A stretch of DNA of 33,489 bases, from contig JAJPIU010000049.1 in the NCBI GenBank assembly GCA_021324535.1, forward strand, positions 1 to 33,489. Direction: 5' to 3'. This stretch comes from Pseudomonadota bacterium (lineage in GTDB: Bacteria; Chloroflexota; Ktedonobacteria; Ktedonobacterales; JADMIN01). The position numbers and the translations under genes were made by a program. The stretch's first letter is position 1. Every line of letters starts with the position of its first letter. This document shows positions 1 to 7,913 of the stretch, piece by piece. Under the pieces are notes generated by a model that saw nothing but the letters and a program-made list of their open reading frames with translations, made no database searches and was not told where the DNA came from.

Positions 1-2
1 TC

Positions 3-104
3 GAGTTGCTGACCCCCGTGGCGTTGGAAGAGGGCAGCCGCTTCGCCATTCGTGAGGGCGGCCGCACCGTTGGCTCCGGCGTCGTCACCAAGGTCGAAAT
101 CTAA
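3..104 (+). CDS. tuf: Elongation factor Tu, C-terminal end (partial)
   Basis: Only the last 33 codons are in the window; the gene enters from the left edge. The visible peptide contains [19 protein letters not shown] and ends in a TAA stop. This is the conserved end of domain 3 of EF-Tu, the GTPase that delivers aminoacyl-tRNA to the ribosome. Its place directly before rpsJ matches the usual str-S10 junction. It is followed by two hairpins (112-142 and 167-187), so it may be partly uncoupled from the S10 cluster. EF-Tu is identified with high confidence because the GGRTVG-GVV-K pattern is diagnostic, although EF-G and other translational GTPases share the genomic neighbourhood. Confidence 0.93.
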   Translation, partial: ELLTPVALEEGSRFAIREGGRTVGSGVVTKVEI

Positions 105-111
105 CCCGCAG

Positions 112-142
112 TGACCCCGTTCTCCATTGGGGAGCGGGGTCA
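112..142 (+). terminator. Hairpin after tuf, terminator-like
   Basis: A 14-bp stem (112-125 with 129-142, two G-T wobbles) closes a 3-base loop. It begins 7 bases after the tuf stop codon. The T-rich stretch (GTTTTCT) lies about 12 bases further on rather than directly after the stem. It may therefore be a weak terminator or an mRNA 3'-end stabiliser rather than a classical intrinsic terminator. Confidence 0.55.
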
Positions 143-166
143 TCGCTTGGGATGTTTTCTGGTTGG

Positions 167-189
167 AATGGCCGGAAATTGGCCATTTT
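167..189 (+). terminator. Second hairpin with T-tract in tuf-rpsJ gap
   Basis: AATGGCC (167-173) pairs perfectly with GGCCATT (181-187) across a 7-base loop, and the stem runs into TTTT (186-189). With the hairpin at 112-142 it forms a tandem pair between tuf and rpsJ. This would allow partial termination or attenuation before the S10 cluster. The short T-tract makes its strength uncertain. Confidence 0.4.
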
Positions 190-341
190 GGGTGAATTTT
201 CCTGAGCGGCGCGCTCTAGCGGAGGGCCTGCTCGTTGTAATCTCATGCCTTCAGATCGCTCTGTCCAGGTCGCGCGGGCGGAAATGATGATGGGCGATAC
301 AGAGACATGAAGCGTTGTGCGCGACAAAGAGAGAGCTTGGA

Positions 342-659
342 ATGGCGACGACAGTCAGACAGCGTATCCGTATTCGGCTGAAGGCGTATGACCACCGGAT
401 ACTGGATCAATCGGCGGCGCAGATCGTCGAGACCGCGCAAAACACAGGCGCGCGTGTCTCCGGCCCGGTGCCGCTGCCCACGGAGATCGCGAAATACACT
501 GTGTTGCGCGGGCCTTTTATTGATAAAGATTCCCGCGAACAGTTCGAGATACGAACACACAAGCGGCTGATTGACATTGTGGAACCCACCCCCAAGACGG
601 TTGAGGCGCTGACGCGCTTGAATCTGCCTGCAGGTGTGGATATTGAGATCAAGCTCTAG
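342..659 (+). CDS. rpsJ: 30S ribosomal protein S10
   Basis: S10 is a small-subunit head protein that also takes part in transcription antitermination as NusE. The product is 105 residues, close to the usual 100-105. The conserved core [18 protein letters not shown] lies near the N-terminus, followed by the [20 protein letters not shown] segment with the usual loop, and [20 protein letters not shown] near the end. An in-frame TTG 27 bases upstream is open, but the ATG at 342 gives the family-typical start and has a purine-rich stretch (GAGAGCTTGGA) before it. It is the first gene of the S10 cluster. It is followed by a 278-base gap before rplC in which I see no gene and only a weak promoter-like pair (TTGACG at 778, TATGCG at 802). 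Confidence 0.97.
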   Translation: MATTVRQRIRIRLKAYDHRILDQSAAQIVETAQNTGARVSGPVPLPTEIAKYTVLRGPFIDKDSREQFEIRTHKRLIDIVEPTPKTVEALTRLNLPAGVDIEIKL

Positions 660-937
660 CGACGCCGCTTCTCTTGCGCGCCAGCCAATACCCGTTAGCG
701 GTTTGAGCGCCCAGGAGAAAGCGGAGCCGCCAGAAGCGCAGACAAGGGGAGCCAGCACGAGAGACACGATGGGCGGATTGACGCAGCTTTGAAATTTGGG
801 CTATGCGTCGCGTCTCTGCATCCTCCTGAGGGAGGGCAGGCGGAAACGTTCTTCATTCCAGCCATACGATGCTGCTGGAAGGTGATAACGCCGGTCGGGT
901 GTCTTGTGAGGCGCATTCCCCAGGGAGAGTATGCGTC

Positions 938-1918
938 ATGCTAAGTGGATTGTTGGGCCGCAAGATGGGCATGACCCAGGTCTTTGGCAAGAACGGAGCA
1001 GCGATTCCGGTGACGGTCATCGAGGCGGGGCCATGCGTTGTCACACAGGTAAAGACGGCGGCCAAAGACGGCTATGAGGCCGTGCAGTTGGGGTTTGGCA
1101 AGGCGCGGCGTGCGAAGCGCCCGGCGTTGGGGCACCTGGGGCACTCGTTGCCCCTGACCGAGCGCCAACGCCGCAAGCAGCAGCAGGAGCGCGCCAAGAG
1201 CCGCCAGCAGGAGCGTGAGCGTCGCGCCGCCGAAGCGCAGGCCGAGGAAGACGAAGGCGCTGAAGGCGCTGAGGAGACCGAAGAGGTTGAGGACGCTGAA
1301 GACGCTGAAGAGGCTGCTGAGGCCGAGGGCGAAGAGAGCGCCGAAGCGACTGAGACACAGGCCGACGAGGCCGAGACAAAAACCGTTGCTCCCGCTGCGA
1401 AGAGCGCCCAGAGCGCCCAGAAGCCCAGCCCGCGCAGGCGGCGTGGAACCGGCAAGGCGCTTGGCCCGTTTGCTTTGCTGCGTGAGGTGAAGCTGGTTGG
1501 TGGCGATGCGCCCGCCGTTGGCGACGAGTTCAAGGTCAACCTCTTTACGGTTGGTGAGCATGTGGATGTGATCGGAACCTCCAAGGGCAAGGGTTTCGCT
1601 GGTGTGATGAAGCGCCACGGCTTCGGCGGTGGCCCCCGCACGCACGGTCAATCCGACCGCGCGCGTCGCCCTGGCTCGATTGGCCCCGGCACCACGCCAG
1701 GGCGTGTCTATAAGGGCACGCGCATGGCCGGGCGTATGGGACACGAGCGTGTGACGGTGAAGGCGCTGGAAGTGGTGCAGGCTGACCCGGAGCGGAACCT
1801 GTTGCTCGTCAAAGGCTCTGTGCCAGGAGCCAATGGAACCATTGTCATGATTCGGAAGGGCGCCGCGCAACTGGCGCTCGCCGCGCGCAGTGGCGCTACC
1901 GTGTCGAAGCGCGCCTAG
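938..1918 (+). CDS. rplC: 50S ribosomal protein L3 with ~110-residue charged insertion
   Basis: L3 is a primary 23S rRNA binder whose central extension reaches toward the peptidyl-transferase centre. Residues 1-67 ([16 protein letters not shown] start) and about 176-326 ([36 protein letters not shown]) match the family core. Between them, roughly residues 68-175 form an extra segment: a basic [20 protein letters not shown] stretch, a long E/A/D-rich stretch with the repeat [13 protein letters not shown], then a K/S/P-rich stretch ending in RRRR. The total of 326 residues compares with about 205-215 in most bacteria. The ATG at 938 is chosen over the upstream in-frame ATG at 869 because AGGGAGAG lies 8 bases before it and it gives the canonical N-terminus. 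The insertion is probably a solvent-facing disordered or helical arm (inference). Confidence 0.96.
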   Translation: MLSGLLGRKMGMTQVFGKNGAAIPVTVIEAGPCVVTQVKTAAKDGYEAVQLGFGKARRAKRPALGHLGHSLPLTERQRRKQQQERAKSRQQERERRAAEAQAEEDEGAEGAEETEEVEDAEDAEEAAEAEGEESAEATETQADEAETKTVAPAAKSAQSAQKPSPRRRRGTGKALGPFALLREVKLVGGDAPAVGDEFKVNLFTVGEHVDVIGTSKGKGFAGVMKRHGFGGGPRTHGQSDRARRPGSIGPGTTPGRVYKGTRMAGRMGHERVTVKALEVVQADPERNLLLVKGSVPGANGTIVMIRKGAAQLALAARSGATVSKRA

Positions 1919-1941
1919 AGCGGAAAAGGAGCGAACGAGAG

Positions 1942-2715
1942 ATGCCTTCCGCAAGTGTATATGACATGGACGGCGAGATCGTCCGTGAGGAAGAACTAGA
2001 CGAGTACGTGTTTGGCGCGCCGGTCAACGCCGCAGTGCTGCATCAGGTGGTGACGGCGCAACTGGTCAACCGGCGTCAGGGCACGGCCTCGACAAAGACC
2101 CGCGCCGATGTGAGTGGCGGCAACAGCAAGCCCTATCGTCAGAAGGGTACCGGACGCGCTCGCCAGGGGTCTACCCGCGCGCCACACTATCGCGGCGGCG
2201 GCGTAGTGTTTGGCCCGCACCCACACAGCTACGAGCGCGCGATTCCCCGCAAAGTGAAGCGGCTGGCGTTGCGCTCGGCGCTGTCGGATAAAGCGGCGAC
2301 AGGAAAGCTCATCCTGATGGATGAGATCGTCTTCGAGGAGCCGCGCACGCGCCAGATGGAAGACCTGCTGGCGAAGCTGCCCATCCCGCGCAAGGTGTTG
2401 TTGCTGCTGCCGGAGGATAAGGATCTGAACAGAAACGTGATCCTTTCCGCGCGCAACATCCAGCGGGTGCGGTTGGGCAATGTGGCCTCGCTCAACGTGG
2501 TTGAGTTGCTGAAGTACGACACACTGATGATGCCGATGGCGACGGTTGAGCGGATCGTTGAGAAGTTTGGACAGGACGCCGACGACGCGCTCCAGATGAA
2601 GCGCCACCCGCGTGTGGTGCTGCGTCGTCAGATCAGACGGGCCGAGCAGGCCGCAAAGCTGGCCAGACGCGCTGGAAACGCCAACGCCGCGACCGCCGAT
2701 GAGGCTGGAAAGTAA
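1942..2715 (+). CDS. rplD: 50S ribosomal protein L4 with C-terminal extension
   Basis: L4 binds 23S rRNA domain I and lines the peptide exit tunnel with a long loop. The loop is visible as KPYRQKGTGRARQGSTRAPH (residues about 63-82). It is followed by GGGVVFGPHPHSY and the usual C-terminal core ending at the DTLMMPMATVERIVEKFG region, near residue 210. Residues 211-257 form an extra basic, Ala/Arg-rich, probably helical tail; typical L4 is about 200-210 residues. The start ATG has AAAGGAGCG upstream. In E. coli L4 is the autoregulator of the S10 operon; whether that holds here cannot be read from the sequence. Confidence 0.96.
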   Translation: MPSASVYDMDGEIVREEELDEYVFGAPVNAAVLHQVVTAQLVNRRQGTASTKTRADVSGGNSKPYRQKGTGRARQGSTRAPHYRGGGVVFGPHPHSYERAIPRKVKRLALRSALSDKAATGKLILMDEIVFEEPRTRQMEDLLAKLPIPRKVLLLLPEDKDLNRNVILSARNIQRVRLGNVASLNVVELLKYDTLMMPMATVERIVEKFGQDADDALQMKRHPRVVLRRQIRRAEQAAKLARRAGNANAATADEAGK

Positions 2716-2727
2716 GGCAGGAGAGCA

Positions 2728-3060
2728 ATGACGAAAGCATTACCCGTCACGGAGATCATCCGCCACGGCGTCATCACCGAAAAGAGCGTGGCGCTGCAAA
2801 ATACGCCAGCGGCGGGCACGGGTCGTATCGTGCCGCGCTATACCTTCCGTGTGGCGCTCGAAGCCAACAAGTTTCAGATTCGCCAGGCAGTCGAGCAGAT
2901 GTTTGGCGTGAAGGTCGTCAAGGTGAACGTGATGCGCATGCCAGGCAAGCGCCATACGATCCGCTCGCGCAAAGGCTACTTCCACAGTGAGCCGCGCCCC
3001 TGGAAGAAGGCAATTGTCACGTTGGCTGAGGGATCAACGATCCCTGAGTTGCAGGCATAG
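2728..3060 (+). CDS. rplW: 50S ribosomal protein L23
   Basis: L23 sits at the polypeptide exit and is the docking site for trigger factor and signal recognition particle. The 110-residue product has the family's N-terminal VITEKS motif, the YTFRVALEANKFQIRQAVEQ core and the FGVKVVKVNVMRMPGK segment. Near residues 25-32 (AAGTGRIV) there are a few extra residues relative to the shortest homologues, and the C-terminus is slightly extended. It lies 12 bases after rplD with GGCAGGAGAG as ribosome-binding site. The usual S10-operon position between L4 and L2 supports the call. Confidence 0.96.
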   Translation: MTKALPVTEIIRHGVITEKSVALQNTPAAGTGRIVPRYTFRVALEANKFQIRQAVEQMFGVKVVKVNVMRMPGKRHTIRSRKGYFHSEPRPWKKAIVTLAEGSTIPELQA

Positions 3061-3082
3061 CCGAGGCTGAGGAGGAAAGCAC

Positions 3083-3919
3083 ATGCCAGTACGGGCATAT
3101 AAGCCCACGTCGCCGGGGCGACGTGGCATGACGGTCTCCTCGTTTGAGGAGATTACACGCTCCAAGCCGGAGCGGTCGCTGGTCAGGAAGAAGGTCTCGA
3201 AGGCCGGTCGCAACAACCAGGGGCGCATCACGGCTCGCCATCGCGGCGGCGGCGTCAAGCGGCGCTATCGCATCATTGATTTCAAGCGCAATAAGTTCGG
3301 CGTGCCGGCGCGGGTCTTCTCGATTGAGTACGATCCCAACCGCTCGGCGCGCATCGCCCTGTTGCACTATGTGGATGGCGAGAAACGCTACATGCTGGCG
3401 CCCAATGGCCTGAAGGTGGGCGACACCGTGATGAGCGGGCCGGACGCCGAGATTCGTGTGGGGAACGCGCTGCCACTGCGCAATATCCCAACCGGCGCCA
3501 CCATCCACAATATCGAGTTATACATTGGGCGCGGCGGCCAGCTTGTGCGGAGCGCGGGCGTGGCGGCGCAGTTGATGGCGAAAGAGGGTAACTACGCCCA
3601 GGTGCGTATGCCCTCCGGTGAGCAGCGGCTCATTCATCTGAACTGCATGGCGACCATCGGGCAGGTGGGCAACCTTGATCACGAGAATGTTCGCCTGGGC
3701 AAGGCTGGGCGCTCTCGCTATCTGGGCCGCCGTCCGCATGTGCGTGGCTCGGTGATGAACCCAGTTGACCACCCACACGGCGGTGGCGAGGGACGCGCGC
3801 CAATTGGCGGGCAGCCACAGACGCCCTGGGGCAAACCAGCGATGGGCTTCAAGACGCGCCATAACAAGCGCACGGATAAATACATCATTCGTCGGCGGAA
3901 CGCCGGACGCGGCCGGTAG
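3083..3919 (+). CDS. rplB: 50S ribosomal protein L2
   Basis: L2 is essential for subunit association and for the structure of the peptidyl-transferase region. The 278-residue product has standard length. Visible hallmarks are [18 protein letters not shown] at the start, [20 protein letters not shown], the [20 protein letters not shown] fold core, and the highly conserved C-terminal [18 protein letters not shown] loop containing the His implicated in 50S function. The ATG is preceded by GAGGAGGAAAG. There is no insertion, unlike L3 and L17. Confidence 0.98.
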   Translation: MPVRAYKPTSPGRRGMTVSSFEEITRSKPERSLVRKKVSKAGRNNQGRITARHRGGGVKRRYRIIDFKRNKFGVPARVFSIEYDPNRSARIALLHYVDGEKRYMLAPNGLKVGDTVMSGPDAEIRVGNALPLRNIPTGATIHNIELYIGRGGQLVRSAGVAAQLMAKEGNYAQVRMPSGEQRLIHLNCMATIGQVGNLDHENVRLGKAGRSRYLGRRPHVRGSVMNPVDHPHGGGEGRAPIGGQPQTPWGKPAMGFKTRHNKRTDKYIIRRRNAGRGR

Positions 3920-3951
3920 GGGTCGCATAAGCGTAAGGAGCGGAAGAGCGT

Positions 3952-4239
3952 ATGTCACGTTCTACGAAGAAAGGCCCCTACGTCCATCCATCGCTCTTGA
4001 AGAAAGTGCTGGCGATGGCGCGTAGCGGCGACAAGCGAGTGATCAAGACGTGGTCGCGCGCCTCGACCATCATCCCTCAGATGGTGGGACTGACGATTGG
4101 CGTCCACAACGGCAAGCAGCATGTGCCAACCTTCATTACCGAGAATATGGTTGGCCATAAGTTGGGCGAGTTCGCCCCTACGCGCCACTTCCGTGGTCAC
4201 GCAGGCGGCAAGAGCGAGCGCTCCAGTTCGGTGCGCTAG
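3952..4239 (+). CDS. rpsS: 30S ribosomal protein S19
   Basis: S19 is a head protein of the small subunit that contacts S13 and the A-site finger of 23S rRNA. The 95-residue product starts with the family hallmark [19 protein letters not shown]. It contains [25 protein letters not shown] (shown here only in part) and ends with [18 protein letters not shown]. Length and position between L2 and L22 are standard. The ribosome-binding site GTAAGGAGCG lies before the ATG. Confidence 0.97.
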   Translation: MSRSTKKGPYVHPSLLKKVLAMARSGDKRVIKTWSRASTIIPQMVGLTIGVHNGKQHVPTFITENMVGHKLGEFAPTRHFRGHAGGKSERSSSVR

Positions 4240-4248
4240 GAGGCTGGA

Positions 4249-4641
4249 ATGGAAACGCATGCAATCGCCCGCAATGTCGGGCATCCGCCGCGTAAGGTGC
4301 GCCGCGTCACCGACGCCATTCGTGGGCGGCGGGTCAGCGAGGCGCTGGCCATCCTCAAGTTCCTGCCGAACGCGCCTGCGCAGGATGTCTATACGACGCT
4401 GGCCTCGGCAGCGGCGAACGCTGAAAACAACTACACGATGGATCCCGATGCGCTGTGGGTCAAGAACGCGATTACCGATGAGGGCATGAAGATTCGCCGC
4501 TTCCGGGCGCGGTCGCATGGGCGCACCTCGCGTATCCTTCGGCGTAGTTCGCACATTACCATCATTGTCACTGACGACCCAGCCGACATCCCCCAGCGTG
4601 CGCGGCGCGCTGCGCAGCGTCGGCCCGGCCACGTTGGCTAG
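4249..4641 (+). CDS. rplV: 50S ribosomal protein L22
   Basis: L22 has a globular domain near the tunnel exit and a beta-hairpin that forms part of the tunnel constriction. The 130-residue product shows the N-terminal core (NVGHPPRKVRRVTDAIRGR, ALAILKFLPNAPAQDVY) and AAANAENNYTMDPDAL. The hairpin region MKIRRFRARSHGRTSRILRR carries the Arg residues that line the tunnel. A short Arg-rich tail follows the usual end (TIIVTD). It starts 9 bases after rpsS with an AGGAGG site overlapping the intergenic gap. Confidence 0.96.
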   Translation: METHAIARNVGHPPRKVRRVTDAIRGRRVSEALAILKFLPNAPAQDVYTTLASAAANAENNYTMDPDALWVKNAITDEGMKIRRFRARSHGRTSRILRRSSHITIIVTDDPADIPQRARRAAQRRPGHVG

Positions 4642-4656
4642 TCGTGGAGGCTTCTT

Positions 4657-5874
4657 TTGGGACAGAAAGTAAATCCAATTGGCTTCCGCCTGGGCGTGAT
4701 CGAAGGCTGGCAGTCGCGCTGGTATGCCCAACGCAATTATAAAGACTTGCTCGCGGAAGACCGCACCCTGCGGGAATTGGTGCGTAGGCGCCTGGCGAAT
4801 GCGGCCGTCTCGCGTATTGAGATCGAGCGGGTGGCGGGCGCCAACATCGGCGTCACCATCCACACCGCCAAGCCCGGCATTGTGATCGGCAAGAACGGTG
4901 AGGCGGTTGAGCGCCTGCGCCAGGATTTGGAGAAGGCCGCCAAGAAAAAGGTGCGCCTGAACATCGTCGAGATTCGCAATCCCGACGCTGACGCCACGCT
5001 GGTTGCGCGCTCCATCGCCGAGCAGCTCGAAAAGCGTGTCGCCTTCCGGCGCGCTATGAAGCAGGCCGTGCAGAAGACGATGCGCGCTAACGCCAAGGGC
5101 ATCAAGGTCATCTGCGGCGGCCGCCTGGGCGGCGCCGAGATCGCGCGGGTGGAGAAAGAAGTCGAGGGAAGCGTGCCGCTGCAAACGCTGCGCGCTCGCA
5201 TTGACTACGGCACGGCTGAGGCGCATACCACCTTTGGAACTATTGGCGTCAAGGTGTGGATTTATCATGGCGATGTGCTGCCTGAGCGACAGCGCGCCGC
5301 AAGTGATGAGCAGGCGCAGGCGGCAGCGCTGGGTGAGCGACACGAGCGCGGCCCGCGTGGTGAGCGTGGAGCGCGTACAGACCGCCCTGCCGGTGAGCGC
5401 GGGCCACGGACGGAACGTCCGGCGGGCGAGCGGGGATCACGCAGTGACCGTGGGCCACGCAGTGATCGACCTACGGGTGAGCGTGGGCCTCGTGGCGAGC
5501 GTGGAGCGCGCACAGACCGCCCGGCGGGTGAGCGCGGGCCACGGACGGAACGTCCGGCGGGCGAGCGGGGATCACGCAGTGACCGTGGGCCACGGACGGA
5601 TCGCGCAGCTGGAACGGGCCTCTCGAACGCAGGGCCGCGCGCCGAGCGTGGGCAGCGCACAGACCGCCCGGCGGGTGAGCGCGGGCCACGGACGGAGCAG
5701 GCCACAACTGAAATCAACGCTGAAACCAGCGCCGAAGCCAACGCTTCTGCGACAGCGAACGCGCCTGAGACGGCTGCGCCTACGCCTGTTGTAGAGGCGT
5801 CACAGGCTACGCCAACGCCAACTGAGACCGCGCCTGCGCCTGAGGCGCAGACGCCGGGCGAACAGGAGCAATAA
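4657..5874 (+). CDS. rpsC: 30S ribosomal protein S3 with long RG/ER-rich tail
   Basis: S3, with S4 and S5, lines the mRNA entry channel and contributes to mRNA unwinding. Residues 1-210 are a complete S3: [13 protein letters not shown] start, KH domain with [11 protein letters not shown] (GxxG at 78-81), and the C-terminal domain ending in [11 protein letters not shown]. Residues about 226-348 are an added arginine-rich tail of [15 protein letters not shown] and SRSDRGPR units. Residues 349-405 are T/E/A/P-rich and acidic. Total length of 405 compares with the usual 210-240. The start codon is TTG, fixed by the conserved N-terminus and by GTGGAGG 6 bases upstream. The tail contains a near-identical 104-bp block present twice at a 135-bp period, so it is growing by in-frame duplication. 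Confidence 0.96.
   Translation: MGQKVNPIGFRLGVIEGWQSRWYAQRNYKDLLAEDRTLRELVRRRLANAAVSRIEIERVAGANIGVTIHTAKPGIVIGKNGEAVERLRQDLEKAAKKKVRLNIVEIRNPDADATLVARSIAEQLEKRVAFRRAMKQAVQKTMRANAKGIKVICGGRLGGAEIARVEKEVEGSVPLQTLRARIDYGTAEAHTTFGTIGVKVWIYHGDVLPERQRAASDEQAQAAALGERHERGPRGERGARTDRPAGERGPRTERPAGERGSRSDRGPRSDRPTGERGPRGERGARTDRPAGERGPRTERPAGERGSRSDRGPRTDRAAGTGLSNAGPRAERGQRTDRPAGERGPRTEQATTEINAETSAEANASATANAPETAAPTPVVEASQATPTPTETAPAPEAQTPGEQEQ
5356..5594 (+). repeat. 135-bp-period in-frame duplication inside rpsC tail
   Basis: The block 5356-5459 recurs at 5491-5594, offset 135 bases (45 codons), with only 4 mismatches that I count over 104 bases. A third, partial copy appears near 5643-5695. The period is a multiple of three, so the S3 reading frame is kept. 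High identity suggests recent duplication or ongoing homogenisation. Confidence 0.85.
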
Positions 5875-5877
5875 ACC

Positions 5878-6351
5878 ATGTTATTGTCGCCAAGCAGAAG
5901 CAAGCACCGCAAGCAACATCGCGGGCGCATGAAAGGCAAGGCGCATCGAGGCAACACGATTGCCTTTGGTGAGTTTGCCTTGCAGGCGTTGGAACCCGTC
6001 TGGCTTGAGGCCCGGCAGATCGAGGCGGCGCGTATCGCCATGAACCGTTACATCAAGCGTGGCGGCAAGGTGTGGATTCGTGTCTTCCCCGATAAGCCTG
6101 TGACGGCCAAACCGCTGGAAACGCGCATGGGTTCCGGCAAGGGCGCGCCCGACCACTGGGTGGCCGTTGTCAAGCCGGGGCGCATCATCTTCGAGCTAGG
6201 TGGCGTGCGCGAGGAGGTCGCCAAAGAGGCGATGCGCCTGGCCGCCAACAAGCTCCCCATCCATACAAAGTTTCTGGTGAAGGCGCAGGAGCAGCCAGCC
6301 GAGGTGGCTGCCGAGGGCGCCCAAGACGATCAGGAGAGCGAGCATGTCTAA
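5878..6351 (+). CDS. rplP: 50S ribosomal protein L16
   Basis: L16 lies near the A-site tRNA and organises the 50S tRNA-binding region. The 157-residue product has the conserved [18 protein letters not shown] start, [20 protein letters not shown], and RIFPDKP-like [21 protein letters not shown] (residues about 60-84). [20 protein letters not shown] follows. The core ends near residue 138; an extra acidic tail ([16 protein letters not shown]) follows. The start ATG lies 3 bases after the rpsC stop. The end overlaps the rpmC start by 8 bases, indicating translational coupling. Confidence 0.96.
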   Translation: MLLSPSRSKHRKQHRGRMKGKAHRGNTIAFGEFALQALEPVWLEARQIEAARIAMNRYIKRGGKVWIRVFPDKPVTAKPLETRMGSGKGAPDHWVAVVKPGRIIFELGGVREEVAKEAMRLAANKLPIHTKFLVKAQEQPAEVAAEGAQDDQESEHV

Positions 6352-6613
6352 GCTCAAAGAGCGGCGCCGCGAGATTCAGACGATGGATCAAACGCAGGCG
6401 CAAAAGGAGCTGGCCGAGTTGCAGCGGAAGCTCTTTGATCTGCGGCTGCAAAAGACGCGCGGCGAAGTGAAGAACAACCGCCAGTTCGCGCAGACTCGGG
6501 TAGACATCGCGCGCCTGAAGTTTCACCTGAGCGAGTTGCTCCACGCCGAGATCATGGCTGGCGAGCTTGAAGCTGAGGAAACCGCGAACGCCGCACAGGA
6601 GGAGACCCAATGA
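6344..6613 (+). CDS. rpmC: 50S ribosomal protein L29 with acidic tail
   Basis: L29 is a two-helix protein at the rim of the peptide exit tunnel next to L23. The core is recognisable ([19 protein letters not shown], then [17 protein letters not shown]), within an 89-residue product; most L29 are 60-75 residues. Residues about 70-89 are an extra Glu-rich tail. An internal ATG at codon 14 could be an alternative start. The ATG at 6344 is preferred because GGAGAGCG lies before it and it overlaps the rplP end by 8 bases, as expected for coupling. Its last four bases (ATGA) overlap the rpsQ start. Confidence 0.92.
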   Translation: MSKLKERRREIQTMDQTQAQKELAELQRKLFDLRLQKTRGEVKNNRQFAQTRVDIARLKFHLSELLHAEIMAGELEAEETANAAQEETQ

Positions 6614-7056
6614 GTACGCCAACCAGGCGCAAGGCGGCCTCGTCTGCCAAGCCAACGCCAGCGACAGAGCAACCGGCGGCCCAGGCGGCACAGACGCCCA
6701 AGCCGCAGCAACGGCGCAAGCGGCGGCAGCAAAAGGTGGGCCGCGTGGTGAGCGATAAGATGCAGAAGACGATTGTCGTCGCGGTCGAATCGCTCAAGCG
6801 CCACCCGATCTATAAACGTACCTATAAGTCAACGACGAAGTTCAAGGCGCACGATGAGCACAATAGCGCGCATATCAACGATATGGTGCGGATCGAAGAG
6901 ACGCGCCCGCTGAGCAAAGATAAACGTTGGCGGCTGGTTGAGATTATCAAGCAGGCCATCCAGACGACGCCGGTCGAAGAGGTGGTAGCGGAGCTTGATC
7001 CCGAGATCATCACTGAGGCCACCGACACCGACGAAGACGAAGACGAGGAGGCTTGA
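6610..7056 (+). CDS. rpsQ: 30S ribosomal protein S17 with N- and C-terminal extensions
   Basis: S17 is a primary 16S rRNA binder with an OB fold. The core runs from about residue 40 ([19 protein letters not shown]) through [19 protein letters not shown] to [20 protein letters not shown], with the family's two-helix/strand arrangement. Residues 1-38 are an added Ala/Pro/Gln/Lys-rich segment. Residues about 116-148 are an added tail that becomes strongly acidic ([10 protein letters not shown]). The total of 148 residues compares with 80-90 in most bacteria. The start is fixed by the ATGA overlap with rpmC and by the CAGGAGGAG site upstream. Confidence 0.95.
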   Translation: MSTPTRRKAASSAKPTPATEQPAAQAAQTPKPQQRRKRRQQKVGRVVSDKMQKTIVVAVESLKRHPIYKRTYKSTTKFKAHDEHNSAHINDMVRIEETRPLSKDKRWRLVEIIKQAIQTTPVEEVVAELDPEIITEATDTDEDEDEEA

Positions 7057-7058
7057 TA

Positions 7059-7427
7059 GTGATTCAGCCACAAACACGGCTCAAGGTCGCCGATAACACT
7101 GGCGCCAAAGAGATCATGTGCATCCGCGTGATGGGCGGCACAGGCCGTCGCTACGCCAGCGTCGGCGACATCATCAAGGCGTCGGTGAAGCAGGCGCAGC
7201 CCAATGGCGCCGTCAAAAAGGGCGAAGTGGTCAACGCAGTGATCGTGCGGGTCGCCAAAGAGTATGGCCGCCCCGACGGCAGCTATATTCGCTTCGACGA
7301 TAACGCGGCGGTGATCATCTCGGCGGGGAACAATCCCCGTGGCACGCGCATCTTTGGGCCAGTCGCCCGCGAGCTGCGCGAACGCGCCTTCATGAAGATC
7401 ATCTCGCTTGCTCCGGAGGTGCTCTAG
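7059..7427 (+). CDS. rplN: 50S ribosomal protein L14
   Basis: L14 forms an intersubunit bridge with 16S rRNA helix 14 and interacts with L19 and L3. A GTG start at 7059 gives exactly the canonical 122-residue protein beginning [18 protein letters not shown]. The in-frame TTG at 7053 would add two residues and is less likely. AGGAGG lies about 8 bases upstream of the GTG. Conserved segments include [20 protein letters not shown] and the C-terminal [20 protein letters not shown]. The gene starts 2 bases after the rpsQ stop. No extra segments are present, unlike several neighbours. Confidence 0.96.
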   Translation: MIQPQTRLKVADNTGAKEIMCIRVMGGTGRRYASVGDIIKASVKQAQPNGAVKKGEVVNAVIVRVAKEYGRPDGSYIRFDDNAAVIISAGNNPRGTRIFGPVARELRERAFMKIISLAPEVL

Positions 7428-7448
7428 CTTGTCACATGCGTGACGAGC
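7427..7448 (+). other. Stable hairpin at the rplN stop codon
   Basis: GCTTGTCAC (7427-7435) pairs with GTGACGAGC (7440-7448) through 9 pairs, one of them a G-T wobble, closing a 4-base loop (ATGC). It begins at the last base of the rplN stop codon and sits in the 90-base gap before rplX. There is no following T-tract, so it is not a classical terminator. It could be an mRNA processing or stability element, or a repressor-protein site. Confidence 0.45.
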
Positions 7449-7517
7449 CGGAGCACACCGAGGCGCAAGGGATGATAACGGCCAAAGGGTAGGGCATTAG
7501 AGAAGGGAGCGGGCCGC

Positions 7518-7910
7518 ATGGCGACCGCGAAGAAGAAAGAGCGAGAGCGCAAGCCCCTGCACCTGGCCAAGCTACACGTCCATAAGGGCGATAACGTCCT
7601 GGTGTTGGCTGGCAAGGATAAGGGCAAGCGCGGCGTGGTACAGCGGACGATGCCACGCGATAACAAGGTAGTTGTGGATGGCCTGAACATCGCTAAGAAG
7701 CATGTGCGTGCGCGAGCGGGTGTGCCTGCGGGCATCATCGAGAAGCCCATGCCGCTGCATGCCTCGAACGTGATGGTGATCTGCACAGAGTGCGGCGAGC
7801 CAACGCGTATCGCGCATGATCGCGTGCCAATGGGCGCCGATCAGAAGCTGCGTGTGCGGCGCATCTGCAAGCGATGCGGCAAGGCCATTGAAGAGCATAC
7901 GAGGGGGTAA
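7518..7910 (+). CDS. rplX: 50S ribosomal protein L24 with Cys4 zinc ribbon
   Basis: L24 is an assembly-initiating 50S protein with a KOW fold, located near the tunnel exit. The 130-residue product has the KOW motif (HVHKGDNVLVLAGKDKGKRG), GLNIAKKHVRAR, and the family's C-terminal zinc ribbon. Visible Cys pairs are C89-x2-C92 (CTEC) and C117-x2-C120 (CKRC), as in many bacterial L24 proteins that bind zinc. The N-terminus (MATAKKKERERK) is slightly longer than usual and basic. GAAGGGAGCGGG lies before the ATG. Confidence 0.96.
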   Translation: MATAKKKERERKPLHLAKLHVHKGDNVLVLAGKDKGKRGVVQRTMPRDNKVVVDGLNIAKKHVRARAGVPAGIIEKPMPLHASNVMVICTECGEPTRIAHDRVPMGADQKLRVRRICKRCGKAIEEHTRG

Positions 7911-7913
7911 AGC

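Noticed and set aside
778..807. Promoter before rplC (TTGACG and TATGCG, 18-base spacing)
   Set aside because: The -35 is good but the -10 matches only three consensus bases; kept out of the feature list.
941..1954. Minus-strand frame of 337 codons opposite rplC
   Set aside because: It mirrors the L3 gene, including its low-complexity insertion, which removes stop codons on the other strand; no start context or family signal.
3955..5343. Long minus-strand open frame (462 codons) opposite rpsS-rplV-rpsC
   Set aside because: It lies entirely opposite three certain ribosomal genes, has no recognisable motif, and long antisense open frames are expected in GC-rich coding DNA.
5265..6041. Minus-strand frame with RGPRSPAG repeats
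   Set aside because: It is the antisense image of the S3 tail repeats and crosses into rplP; repeat composition explains the open frame.
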